Origin: Actinomycetes bacterium
Lineage (GTDB): Bacteria; Actinomycetota; Actinomycetes; Actinomycetales; Microbacteriaceae
Assembly: GCA_023386675.1 (NCBI GenBank)
Contig: JAEWJG010000131.1
Span: 1 to 6,861, forward strand
Direction of reading: 5' to 3'
Length of the DNA stretch: 6,861 nucleotides
The position numbers and the translations under genes are program-made. Under the pieces are notes generated by a model. The model was not told the DNA's origin and made no database searches. It saw only the letters and a program-made list of their open reading frames with translations. Below are positions 1 through 5,265 of this stretch, in pieces (position 1 is the first letter of the stretch; every line of letters begins with the position of its first letter).

Positions 1-219
1 ATCCGCGGCATCACCAAGCCCGTCACGTTCGACTTCGACTTCGGCGGCTTCGGCGGCGACCCCTACGGCAACTACAAGGGCGGCGCCACGGCGAAGACCA
101 CCATCAATCGCGAGGACTTCGGCCTCACCTACAACGCGGCCCTCGAGACCGGCGGCATGCTGCTCGGTGACGACGTCACCATCACCCTCGAGCTGCAGGC
201 GGTCCTGAACCAGGCCTGA
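1..219 (+). CDS. YceI family protein, C-terminal fragment
   Basis: An open frame runs from the first base to the TGA at 217-219 and gives the last 72 residues of a protein whose start lies outside the window. The visible part reads IRGITKPVTFDFDF near its beginning, then a DPYGN stretch, TTINREDFGL and an ETGGMLLGDDVTI-type tail. This is the closing half of a YceI-like domain: the 'RGxTKPVT' strand, the 'INRxDFGLxxN' strand and the 'VGDxVxIxLExxA' last strand appear in the expected order. YceI proteins are lipocalin-like beta barrels that bind long polyisoprenoid or amphiphilic ligands, and many actinobacterial forms are cytoplasmic or secreted with unknown roles. A signal peptide cannot be judged because the N-terminus is missing. 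The gene converges on the minus-strand operon and shows no functional link to it. Confidence 0.88.
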   Translation: MRGITKPVTFDFDFGGFGGDPYGNYKGGATAKTTINREDFGLTYNAALETGGMLLGDDVTITLELQAVLNQA

Positions 220-237
220 TCCGCAGCCTCCGAGCAC

Positions 238-280
238 AGGAAAAACGTCGCCTCCGCATCCGCGGGGCGACGTTTTTCCT
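238..280. terminator. Bidirectional intrinsic terminator between convergent genes
   Basis: A 15-bp perfect inverted repeat pairs 238-252 (AGGAAAAACGTCGCC) with 266-280 (GGCGACGTTTTTCCT). The 13-base centre can form a further 4-bp pairing (254-257 with 262-265) around a tetraloop. The outer arm carries five A on the left and five T on the right, so the RNA ends in a U-run when read from either strand. It lies 18 bases after the YceI stop on the plus strand and 11 bases after the oxidoreductase stop on the minus strand. It therefore most likely ends both transcription units. Confidence 0.9.
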
Positions 281-291
281 GTTGTCGCGGG

Positions 292-1680
292 CTAGTGGCC
301 GAGGAGAGGGCCCAGGGCGCGGGAGACCAGGGAGGGGCGGCGGGTGACCGACTCCTCGAGGTCGGCGGACTCCATCGCCACCAGGCCCGCGTTCGCGCCA
401 GCGAAGCGGAGCGGCTCGGGCTCCCAGCGCGGGGAGCGGTGGCCGACCCACGGCAGCGCGGCCAGCTCGGTCGATGCGCCGGTGAGCAGGTCGGCGATGG
501 TGCGACCGGCCAGGTTCGTGGTGCTCAGGCCGTCGCCGACGTAGCCGCCGGCCCACGCCTCGCGCGCATCCTGGTCGTAGCCGACGCTCGCATGCCAATC
601 GCGCGGCACGCCGAGCGGGCCGCCCCAGTGGTGCGTGATCCGCGCGCCCGCCGCATCCGGGAACAGGTCGAACAGCGTGTGGACGAGGTGGTCGCGCACG
701 CGCGGCGACCGGTCGTACTCCGGGCGGATGGCGCTGCCCAGGTGGTAGCGCGCGCCCCGGCCGCCGAACGCGAACCGGTTGTCGGCGGTCCGCTGCCCGT
801 AGACGATGAGGTTGCGGAAGTCGGTGAACGTCTGGCCGTGCTCGATCCCGATACGGTCCCAGGTGGCGTCGGGCAGCGGCTCGGTCGCGATCATCAGCGA
901 GTAGAGCGGCAGGATGCGGCGCCCGACCTGGGGGAGCTGCGAGCCGTATCCCTCTGTCGCGTTCACCACGGTCCCGGCGCGTACCAGCCGGTCGGCGTCG
1001 CCGGAGCGGGCGCGGACCGTGCCGCCCTCCCAGGACAGCACCTCGGTGCCCTCGGCGATCGTCGCGCCTCGGCGCTCGACCACCCGGGCGAGACCGCGCA
1101 CCAGCTTCGCCGGGTGGATGCGCGCGCACGCGGGCGTGAACGTCGCGGCCACCGCATCCGGAGCGTTGAACCGGCCGCGCACGGTCCCGGTGCCCCACAG
1201 CACGACCTCGTCGACGCCGTACCGCTCGGACTCCTCGAACTCTCCACGCGCCGCGGCGACCTGCGGCTTCGAGCGGGCGAAGGTGACGGTGCCGCCACGG
1301 GCGTAGTCGATGTCGAGACCTTCGGCCTCGGCGACCCGGCCCACCTCGTCCACGGTGCCGACCATCGCCCGCCGGGTCGCGACGGCCGCGTCGAAGCCGT
1401 ACCGCTTCTCCAGCTTGGAGGCCGACCACGGGAACAGCGCGGAGCACCAGCCGCCGTTGCGGCCGGAGGCACCGAAGCCGGCGACCTCCTTCTCCAGCAG
1501 CAGGATGCGCAGCGACGGGTCGCGCTCCTGGAGGTAGTAAGCGGTCCACAGGCCGGTGAGGCCGGCGCCGACGATCGCCACATCCACCGAGGTGTCGGCA
1601 TCCAGGCCGGGGCGTGGACGGAAGCCGTCCTCCTGCTCGGCGATCGAGTCGAACCAGAAGCCGACCTCGCGGTAGTCCAT
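292..1680 (-). CDS. FAD-dependent oxidoreductase of the DAO family (PuuB-like)
   Basis: The 462-residue protein belongs to the D-amino acid oxidase (DAO, PF01266) fold. A Rossmann dinucleotide-binding strand carries GAGLTG at residues 38-43, with the ribose-binding acidic residue E63 at the end of the second strand. FGASGRNGGW follows at 69-78; this motif is typical of gamma-glutamylputrescine oxidase PuuB, glycine oxidase and sarcosine oxidase-like enzymes. The C-terminal FAD closure is GGYVGDGLSTTNLAGR at 378-393. PuuB-like enzymes oxidise a terminal amine to an aldehyde with release of ammonia and reduction of FAD. The length matches PuuB, and no signal peptide or membrane segment is evident, so it should be cytoplasmic. 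The start at 1680 is preferred over an in-frame ATG at 1704 because GGAGGA lies 4 bases upstream of 1680, while the 1704 ATG falls in a hairpin stem. It is the last gene of the minus-strand operon, 70 bases after the aminotransferase. The family is firm; the exact substrate (gamma-glutamylputrescine, another amine or an amino acid) is inferred from neighbours. Confidence 0.88.
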   Translation of the reverse strand: MDYREVGFWFDSIAEQEDGFRPRPGLDADTSVDVAIVGAGLTGLWTAYYLQERDPSLRILLLEKEVAGFGASGRNGGWCSALFPWSASKLEKRYGFDAAVATRRAMVGTVDEVGRVAEAEGLDIDYARGGTVTFARSKPQVAAARGEFEESERYGVDEVVLWGTGTVRGRFNAPDAVAATFTPACARIHPAKLVRGLARVVERRGATIAEGTEVLSWEGGTVRARSGDADRLVRAGTVVNATEGYGSQLPQVGRRILPLYSLMIATEPLPDATWDRIGIEHGQTFTDFRNLIVYGQRTADNRFAFGGRGARYHLGSAIRPEYDRSPRVRDHLVHTLFDLFPDAAGARITHHWGGPLGVPRDWHASVGYDQDAREAWAGGYVGDGLSTTNLAGRTIADLLTGASTELAALPWVGHRSPRWEPEPLRFAGANAGLVAMESADLEESVTRRPSLVSRALGPLLGH

Positions 1681-1683
1681 CGT

Positions 1684-1689
1684 TCCTCC
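1684..1689 (-). promoter_or_regulatory. Shine-Dalgarno of the FAD oxidoreductase
   Basis: On the minus strand GGAGGA ends 3 bases before the ATG at 1680, with the GGAGG core 4 bases away. It is the strongest ribosome binding site in the minus-strand operon and fixes the start at 1680, which removes eight residues from the longer reading. Confidence 0.8.
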
Positions 1690-1703
1690 AGGGTCCGGAT
1701 GCA

Positions 1704-1738
1704 CGAATCCGGGGCCGCGATGCGCGGCCCCGGATTCG
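1704..1738 (-). other. Strong intercistronic hairpin (attenuator, processing or stability element)
   Basis: Bases 1704-1719 pair perfectly with 1723-1738, giving a 16-bp GC-rich stem with a 3-base loop. The hairpin starts 12 bases after the aminotransferase stop. It ends 14 bases before the oxidoreductase GGAGGA, and 23 bases before its ATG. On the minus strand no U-run follows, so it is not a classical intrinsic terminator; actinobacteria do have terminators without U-tracts. A promoter for the oxidoreductase does not fit in the 23 bases after the hairpin, so that gene probably depends on read-through or on RNA processing at this structure. A partial terminator, or a barrier that protects the upstream mRNA 3' end, are both reasonable. 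Confidence 0.75.
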
Positions 1739-1750
1739 CTCTTTGGGGGT

Positions 1751-3166
1751 CTACAGGTGGTTGGAGGCTTCCGTCAGCACCGACTCCAGGATCTGGCGGA
1801 TCTCGGTGAACTCGGCGGGGCCGATCGTGAGCGGCGGCGCGAGCTGCACGACGGGGTCTCCACGGTCGTCGGCGCGGCAGTACAGGCCGGCGTCGAACAG
1901 CGCCTTCGAGAGGAAGCCGCGGAGCAGGCGCTCCGCCTCGTCGTCGTCGAAGGTCTCCTTGGTGTTCTTGTCCTTCACCAGCTCGATGCCGAAGAAGTAG
2001 CCGGCACCGCGCACGTCGCCGACGATCGGCAGGTCGAGCAGCTTCTCGAGCTCGGCGCGGAAGAGCGGCGAGTTCTCGCGGACGCGCTCGTTGAGGCCCT
2101 CCTCCTCGAAGATGTCGAGGTTCTCCATCGCCACCGCGGCCGAGACCGGGTGACCGCCGAACGTGTAGCCGTGGTAGAACGACGTGTTGCCGTGCTTGAA
2201 GGGCTCGTAGAGGCGGTCGCTGATGATGGTCGCGCCGATGGGGGAGTACCCGCTGGTCATCGCCTTGGCGCAGGTGATCATGTCCGGTACGTAGCCGTAC
2301 TCGTCGCAGGCGAACATGTGGCCGATGCGGCCGAAGGCGCAGATGACCTCGTCGCTGACCATGAGCACGTCGTACTTGTCGCAGATCTCGCGCACACGCT
2401 GGAAGTAGCCGGGAGGCGGCGGGAAGCAGCCACCCGAGTTCTGCACCGGCTCGAGGAAGATCGCGGCGACGGTGTCCGGACCCTCGAACTGGATCATCTC
2501 CTCGATGCGGTTCGCCGCCCAGACGCCGAAGGCCTCGATGTCGTCGCTCGGGGCGCCCATCTCGTCGGCGCGGTAGAAGTTCGTGTTCGGAACGCGGAAC
2601 CCGCCGGGGGTCAGCGGCTCGAACATCTCCTTCATCGCGGGGATGCCCGTGATCGCGAGCGCGCCCTGCGGGGTGCCGTGATAGGCGACCGCGCGGGACA
2701 GCACCTTGTGCTTGGTCGGCTTGCCCTGCAGCTTCCAGTAGTACTTCGCGAGCTTGAACGCGGTCTCGACCGCCTCGCCGCCGCCGGTGGAGAAGAACAC
2801 GCGGTTGAGGTCGCCGGGCGCGTAGGACGCGAGCCGGTCGGCCAGCCGGATGGCGTTGGGGTGGGCGTACGACCAGATCGGGAAGAACGCGAGCTCCTCC
2901 GCCTGCTTCGCAGCGGCCTCGGCGAGGCGCTTCCGCCCGTGGCCCGCGTTCACCACGAACAGCCCGGAGAGGCCGTCGATGTAGCGCTTGCCGTGGTCGT
3001 CCCAGATGTGGTGGCCCTCGCCCTTGGTGATGATGGGGACGCCGTGGCCCTCCTCCATCACCGACTGGCGGGCGAAGTGCATCCACAGGTGATCCCGGGC
3101 CTTCGCCTGCAGGTCCGCCTCATCGGGTGTGATGGGCTCGCCGAAGGTTTCTACGGTTGTCGTCAT
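1751..3166 (-). CDS. Class III PLP-dependent aminotransferase, probable diamine/omega-amino acid transaminase (SpuC-like)
   Basis: The 471-residue protein is a full-length fold type I, class III (omega) aminotransferase. Residues that can be placed are the phosphate-binding STGGGE at 126-131; the YHG at 162-164, whose Tyr stacks on the PLP ring; LEPV at 238-241; SDEV at 271-274, with D272 for the pyridine nitrogen; the Schiff-base lysine K301 in CAKAM; and T335 in YTFGGHP for the phosphate across the dimer. The N-terminal LWMHF and the FFPIWSYAHPNA segment (94-105) resemble the putrescine/beta-alanine/taurine-pyruvate transaminase branch more than biosynthetic ArgD. The likely reaction is transfer of a terminal amino group to pyruvate or 2-oxoglutarate, giving an aminoaldehyde for the dehydrogenase across the promoter region. 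The start at 3166 lies 2 bases after the TAA of the Lrp gene, with a weak GGGGA about 11 bases upstream inside that gene, which suggests translational coupling. The class is certain; the amine donor is inferred from context. Confidence 0.92.
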   Translation of the reverse strand: MTTTVETFGEPITPDEADLQAKARDHLWMHFARQSVMEEGHGVPIITKGEGHHIWDDHGKRYIDGLSGLFVVNAGHGRKRLAEAAAKQAEELAFFPIWSYAHPNAIRLADRLASYAPGDLNRVFFSTGGGEAVETAFKLAKYYWKLQGKPTKHKVLSRAVAYHGTPQGALAITGIPAMKEMFEPLTPGGFRVPNTNFYRADEMGAPSDDIEAFGVWAANRIEEMIQFEGPDTVAAIFLEPVQNSGGCFPPPPGYFQRVREICDKYDVLMVSDEVICAFGRIGHMFACDEYGYVPDMITCAKAMTSGYSPIGATIISDRLYEPFKHGNTSFYHGYTFGGHPVSAAVAMENLDIFEEEGLNERVRENSPLFRAELEKLLDLPIVGDVRGAGYFFGIELVKDKNTKETFDDDEAERLLRGFLSKALFDAGLYCRADDRGDPVVQLAPPLTIGPAEFTEIRQILESVLTEASNHL

Positions 3167-3168
3167 GG

Positions 3169-3651
3169 TTATCGCGTTCCCCAGTTGTAGAACTGTTTGT
3201 GGAGTTTGAGATAGACGAACGTCTCGGTGGAGAGCACGCCCTCCAGCGTCCGGATCTCGGAGTTGAGCATCGTGATGAGGTCGAGGTCGTTCTCGCACAC
3301 CACCTCGGCGAGGATGTCGAAGGTGCCGGCGGTCAGCACCACATAGTCCACGTCCGGCATGGCCGCCAGCTTGTCGGCGACCGCACGCGTGTCGCCCGTG
3401 CAGCGCACGCCGATCATCGCCTGGCGGTAGAAGCCGAGCTGCATCGGGTCGGTCACGGCCACGATCTGCATCACACCCGACTCGGTCAGCTTCTGCACGC
3501 GCTGGCGCACCGCCGCCTCGCTGAGACCGACGGCCTTGCCGATCTCCGCGTACGACTTGCGGCCGTCGACCTGCAACTGCTCGATGATCGCCTTGGAGAC
3601 GTCGTCGATGGTCGCAGCTCTCTGGCCGTTCGTTGCCCGAGGGGTACTCAT
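3169..3651 (-). CDS. Lrp/AsnC family transcriptional regulator
   Basis: The 160-residue protein has the usual two-part Lrp architecture and length. The N-terminal winged helix-turn-helix spans about residues 15-62 (DDVSKAIIEQLQVDGR, then YAEIGKAVGLSEAAVRQRVQKL, here split into its two parts), followed by the hinge into a RAM ligand-binding domain at about 75-155 (GTFDILAEVVCEN in the middle). Lrp proteins assemble as dimers to octamers, bind an amino acid or amine-derived ligand in the RAM domain and wrap DNA at neighbouring operators. It is the first gene of the minus-strand operon and faces the aldehyde dehydrogenase across 88 bases, so autoregulation and control of both arms are the natural expectation. 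No Shine-Dalgarno precedes the ATG; a promoter -10 sits 6 bases before it, so the mRNA may be leaderless. The residues before about position 15 are a non-conserved extension (MSTPRATNGQRAAT). Confidence 0.93.
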   Translation of the reverse strand: MSTPRATNGQRAATIDDVSKAIIEQLQVDGRKSYAEIGKAVGLSEAAVRQRVQKLTESGVMQIVAVTDPMQLGFYRQAMIGVRCTGDTRAVADKLAAMPDVDYVVLTAGTFDILAEVVCENDLDLITMLNSEIRTLEGVLSTETFVYLKLHKQFYNWGTR

Positions 3652-3657
3652 GGACCG

Positions 3658-3686
3658 ATTCTGTCAGCGGATGTGGGACCTGGCAA
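3658..3686 (-). promoter_or_regulatory. Predicted promoter of the lrp-aminotransferase-oxidoreductase operon (leaderless)
   Basis: Read on the minus strand, TTGCCA (3686-3681; five of six bases match TTGACA) is followed by a 17-base spacer and CAGAAT (3663-3658; A2 and T6 of the -10 consensus kept). Six bases then separate the -10 from the A of the lrp ATG at 3651. This spacing puts transcription start on or next to the start codon, and no ribosome binding site is present. The elements are seen directly; activity and start point are inferred. Confidence 0.6.
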
Positions 3687-3719
3687 GCGATTCCGCACCG
3701 ATCTACCGCTTTCGCTGAC
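3663..3719. promoter_or_regulatory. Candidate Lrp operator: inverted 7-mers across the divergent promoters
   Basis: GTCAGCG at 3663-3669 is repeated in inverted orientation as CGCTGAC at 3713-3719, 50 bp centre to centre, close to five helical turns. The left copy touches the lrp -10. The right copy lies 8 bases before the proposed -10 of the dehydrogenase and overlaps a small palindrome, CTGA-CGAAA-TCAG (3715-3727). Lrp-type proteins often bind several phased, loosely palindromic sites, so this is a plausible shared operator. The match to any known consensus is weak and the repeat is short. Confidence 0.45.
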
Positions 3720-3727
3720 GAAATCAG

Positions 3728-3733
3728 TAGGCT
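3728..3733 (+). promoter_or_regulatory. Possible -10 element of the aldehyde dehydrogenase gene (leaderless)
   Basis: TAGGCT fits the actinobacterial TANNNT -10 form and ends 6 bases before the ATG at 3740, the same spacing as on the lrp side. No Shine-Dalgarno is visible upstream of this ATG. A clear -35 is not seen at 16-18 bases upstream, so the promoter would be weak or activator-dependent, which would suit Lrp control. Confidence 0.4.
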
Positions 3734-3739
3734 GCGGGC

Positions 3740-5176
3740 ATGAACACACCCGAACTCCGGAACTTCGTCGGCGGCCGGCACGTGGATGCGCGCGGCTCTG
3801 ACTGCATCGAGCTGGTCGATCCCGCGACCGAGGAGGTCTACGGCACGGTGCCCGTCTCGACGGCCGAGGACGTGGCGGAGGCGTACCGCGCGGCGGAGGC
3901 CGCTTTCGCCGTCTGGGGCGAGACGACTCCCGCCGAGCGGCAGCTCGCGCTGTTCCGCATCGCGGATGCGATGGAGGAGCGCGCGGAGGAGTTCGCCGAC
4001 CTGGAGTCGCAGGACACGGGCAAGCCGCGCGCCACGCTGGTGGACGACGAGATCCTGCTGTCGGTGGACCAGATCCGCTTCTTCGCCGGAGCCGCGCGCA
4101 ACCTGGAGGGGCGCTCGGCCGGCGAGTACATGAAGGACCACACCTCGTTCATCCGCCGCGAGCCGATCGGCGTCGTCGGCCAGGTCACGCCCTGGAACTA
4201 CCCGCTCAACATGGCGGTCTGGAAGTTCGCGCCGGCCCTCGCCGCCGGGAACACGACCGTGCTGAAGCCGTCGGACACCACCCCGCTGTCGACCCTGCTG
4301 CTGGCGGAGGTCGCAGCCGAGTTCCTTCCGGCCGGCGTGCTCAACGTGGTCCTGGGCGACCGGACCACCGGCGCTGCGATGACCGCCGACCCCATCCCGC
4401 AGCTGATCTCGATCACCGGCTCGGTGCGGGCCGGGATGGAGGTGGCGCGCGCCGCGTCCTTCGACCTCAAGCGGGTGCACCTGGAGCTCGGCGGAAAGGC
4501 GCCGGTGATCGTGTTCGACGACGCGGACATCCAGAAGGCCGTCGAGGGCATCGTCGCGGCCGGGTACTTCAACGCGGGCCAGGACTGCACCGCGGCCACC
4601 CGTCTGCTGGTGCAGGACGGCGTCCACGACGAGTTCGTGGCCGCACTCGCCGAGTACGCCCGCGGGAACGCCCGCACCGGCGCGCCGCGCGAGGACGGCA
4701 TCCTGTACGGCGCGCTCAACAACGCGAACCAGCTGGCGCAGGTCTCGGGATTCGTCGACCGGCTGCCGGATCACGCGACGGTCGAGACCGGCGGACGGCG
4801 GCAGGGAGAGCGGGGCTACTTCTGGGAGGCGACGATCGTGTCCGGCCTCCGGCAGGACGACGAGGCGGTGCAGAACGAGATCTTCGGCCCCGTGCAGACC
4901 GTGCAGCGGTTCTCGACAGAGGCGGAGGCGCTCGCGAACGCCAACGGCGTGAAGTACGGCCTGGCGTCGAGCGTATGGACGAAGGACCACGGCCGCGCGA
5001 TGCGCTTCGCCAAGGGCCTCGACTTCGGCTGCGTGTGGATCAACACGCACATCCCGATCGTCGCCGAGATGCCGCACGGCGGGTTCAAGCACTCCGGCTA
5101 CGGCAAGGACCTCTCGCAGTACGGCTTCGACGACTACACCCGGATCAAGCACGTCATGTCGTACATCGGCGAGTGA
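3740..5176 (+). CDS. patD: Gamma-aminobutyraldehyde dehydrogenase (aldehyde dehydrogenase family, PatD/YdcW-like)
   Basis: The 478-residue protein is a complete NAD(P)-dependent aldehyde dehydrogenase. Key residues are N153 in TPWNYP (oxyanion), K176 in LKPSDTTP (cofactor), the general base E249 in LELGGK, the nucleophile C283 in NAGQDC, and E380 with F382 in NEIFGP. Several stretches match, as I recall it, the E. coli 4-aminobutyraldehyde dehydrogenase PatD (YdcW): RFFAGAAR, AGEY, GKAPVIVFDDADI, GQDCTAA, GLASSVWTKD, EMPHGG and SGYGKD. The expected reaction is oxidation of 4-aminobutanal, or the gamma-glutamylated form, to GABA or gamma-glutamyl-GABA in the cytoplasm. It follows directly on the aldehyde-forming steps encoded by the divergent aminotransferase and flavoprotein. 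The start at 3740 gives a conserved-length N-terminus (NFVGG strand at 8-12). It lacks a Shine-Dalgarno and is probably leaderless. A related aminoaldehyde or betaine aldehyde substrate is possible, but the PatD-like motifs argue against it. Confidence 0.9.
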   Translation: MNTPELRNFVGGRHVDARGSDCIELVDPATEEVYGTVPVSTAEDVAEAYRAAEAAFAVWGETTPAERQLALFRIADAMEERAEEFADLESQDTGKPRATLVDDEILLSVDQIRFFAGAARNLEGRSAGEYMKDHTSFIRREPIGVVGQVTPWNYPLNMAVWKFAPALAAGNTTVLKPSDTTPLSTLLLAEVAAEFLPAGVLNVVLGDRTTGAAMTADPIPQLISITGSVRAGMEVARAASFDLKRVHLELGGKAPVIVFDDADIQKAVEGIVAAGYFNAGQDCTAATRLLVQDGVHDEFVAALAEYARGNARTGAPREDGILYGALNNANQLAQVSGFVDRLPDHATVETGGRRQGERGYFWEATIVSGLRQDDEAVQNEIFGPVQTVQRFSTEAEALANANGVKYGLASSVWTKDHGRAMRFAKGLDFGCVWINTHIPIVAEMPHGGFKHSGYGKDLSQYGFDDYTRIKHVMSYIGE

Positions 5177-5265
5177 ATCATCCTGTCCTATAGGTATTCG
5201 GTCTCCGTCTCCGCTACGCTGCCTCCACGCACATCGACGTGCGGCACCGTAGTGGAAGGCATCGG
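5177..5265 (+). promoter_or_regulatory. Upstream region of the permease: possible -10, leader hairpin and ribosome binding site
   Basis: This 89-base gap separates the dehydrogenase stop from the permease ATG. It contains an 8-base palindrome CCTATAGG (5187-5194), a TANNNT-type hexamer TACGCT (5215-5220), and a short inverted repeat CGCAC-6-GTGCG (5228-5243) that would lie at the 5' end of a transcript started from that hexamer. No good -35 is seen and no terminator follows the dehydrogenase. The permease may therefore be made by read-through, by its own weak promoter, or by both. Confidence 0.35.
5254..5259 (+). promoter_or_regulatory. Shine-Dalgarno of the permease
   Basis: GGAAGG lies 6 bases before the ATG at 5266. 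It selects this ATG over an in-frame GTG at 5239 that sits in the small inverted repeat and has no ribosome binding site. Confidence 0.75.

Noticed and set aside
1704..1704. Upstream ATG as the start of the FAD oxidoreductase
   Set aside because: It lies in the stem of the 1704-1738 hairpin and has no ribosome binding site, while the ATG at 1680 has GGAGGA at good spacing.
295..1809. Long plus-strand open frame (504 codons) opposite the FAD oxidoreductase
   Set aside because: Its translation is low-complexity, Arg/Ala/Gly/Val-rich and shows no domain. The opposite strand encodes a clear FAD enzyme with all motifs, so this is a GC-rich antisense shadow.
1757..3190. Plus-strand open frame (477 codons) opposite the aminotransferase
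   Set aside because: Composition is typical of antisense frames in high-GC DNA (repeated Val, Arg, Glu, His), with no recognisable motif; the minus strand carries the complete transaminase.
3167..5152. Minus-strand extension that would make the aminotransferase 1133 residues long
   Set aside because: The extra N-terminal part runs through the antisense of the dehydrogenase and an off-frame reading of lrp. The transaminase has a normal start at 3166 with a family-typical N-terminus.
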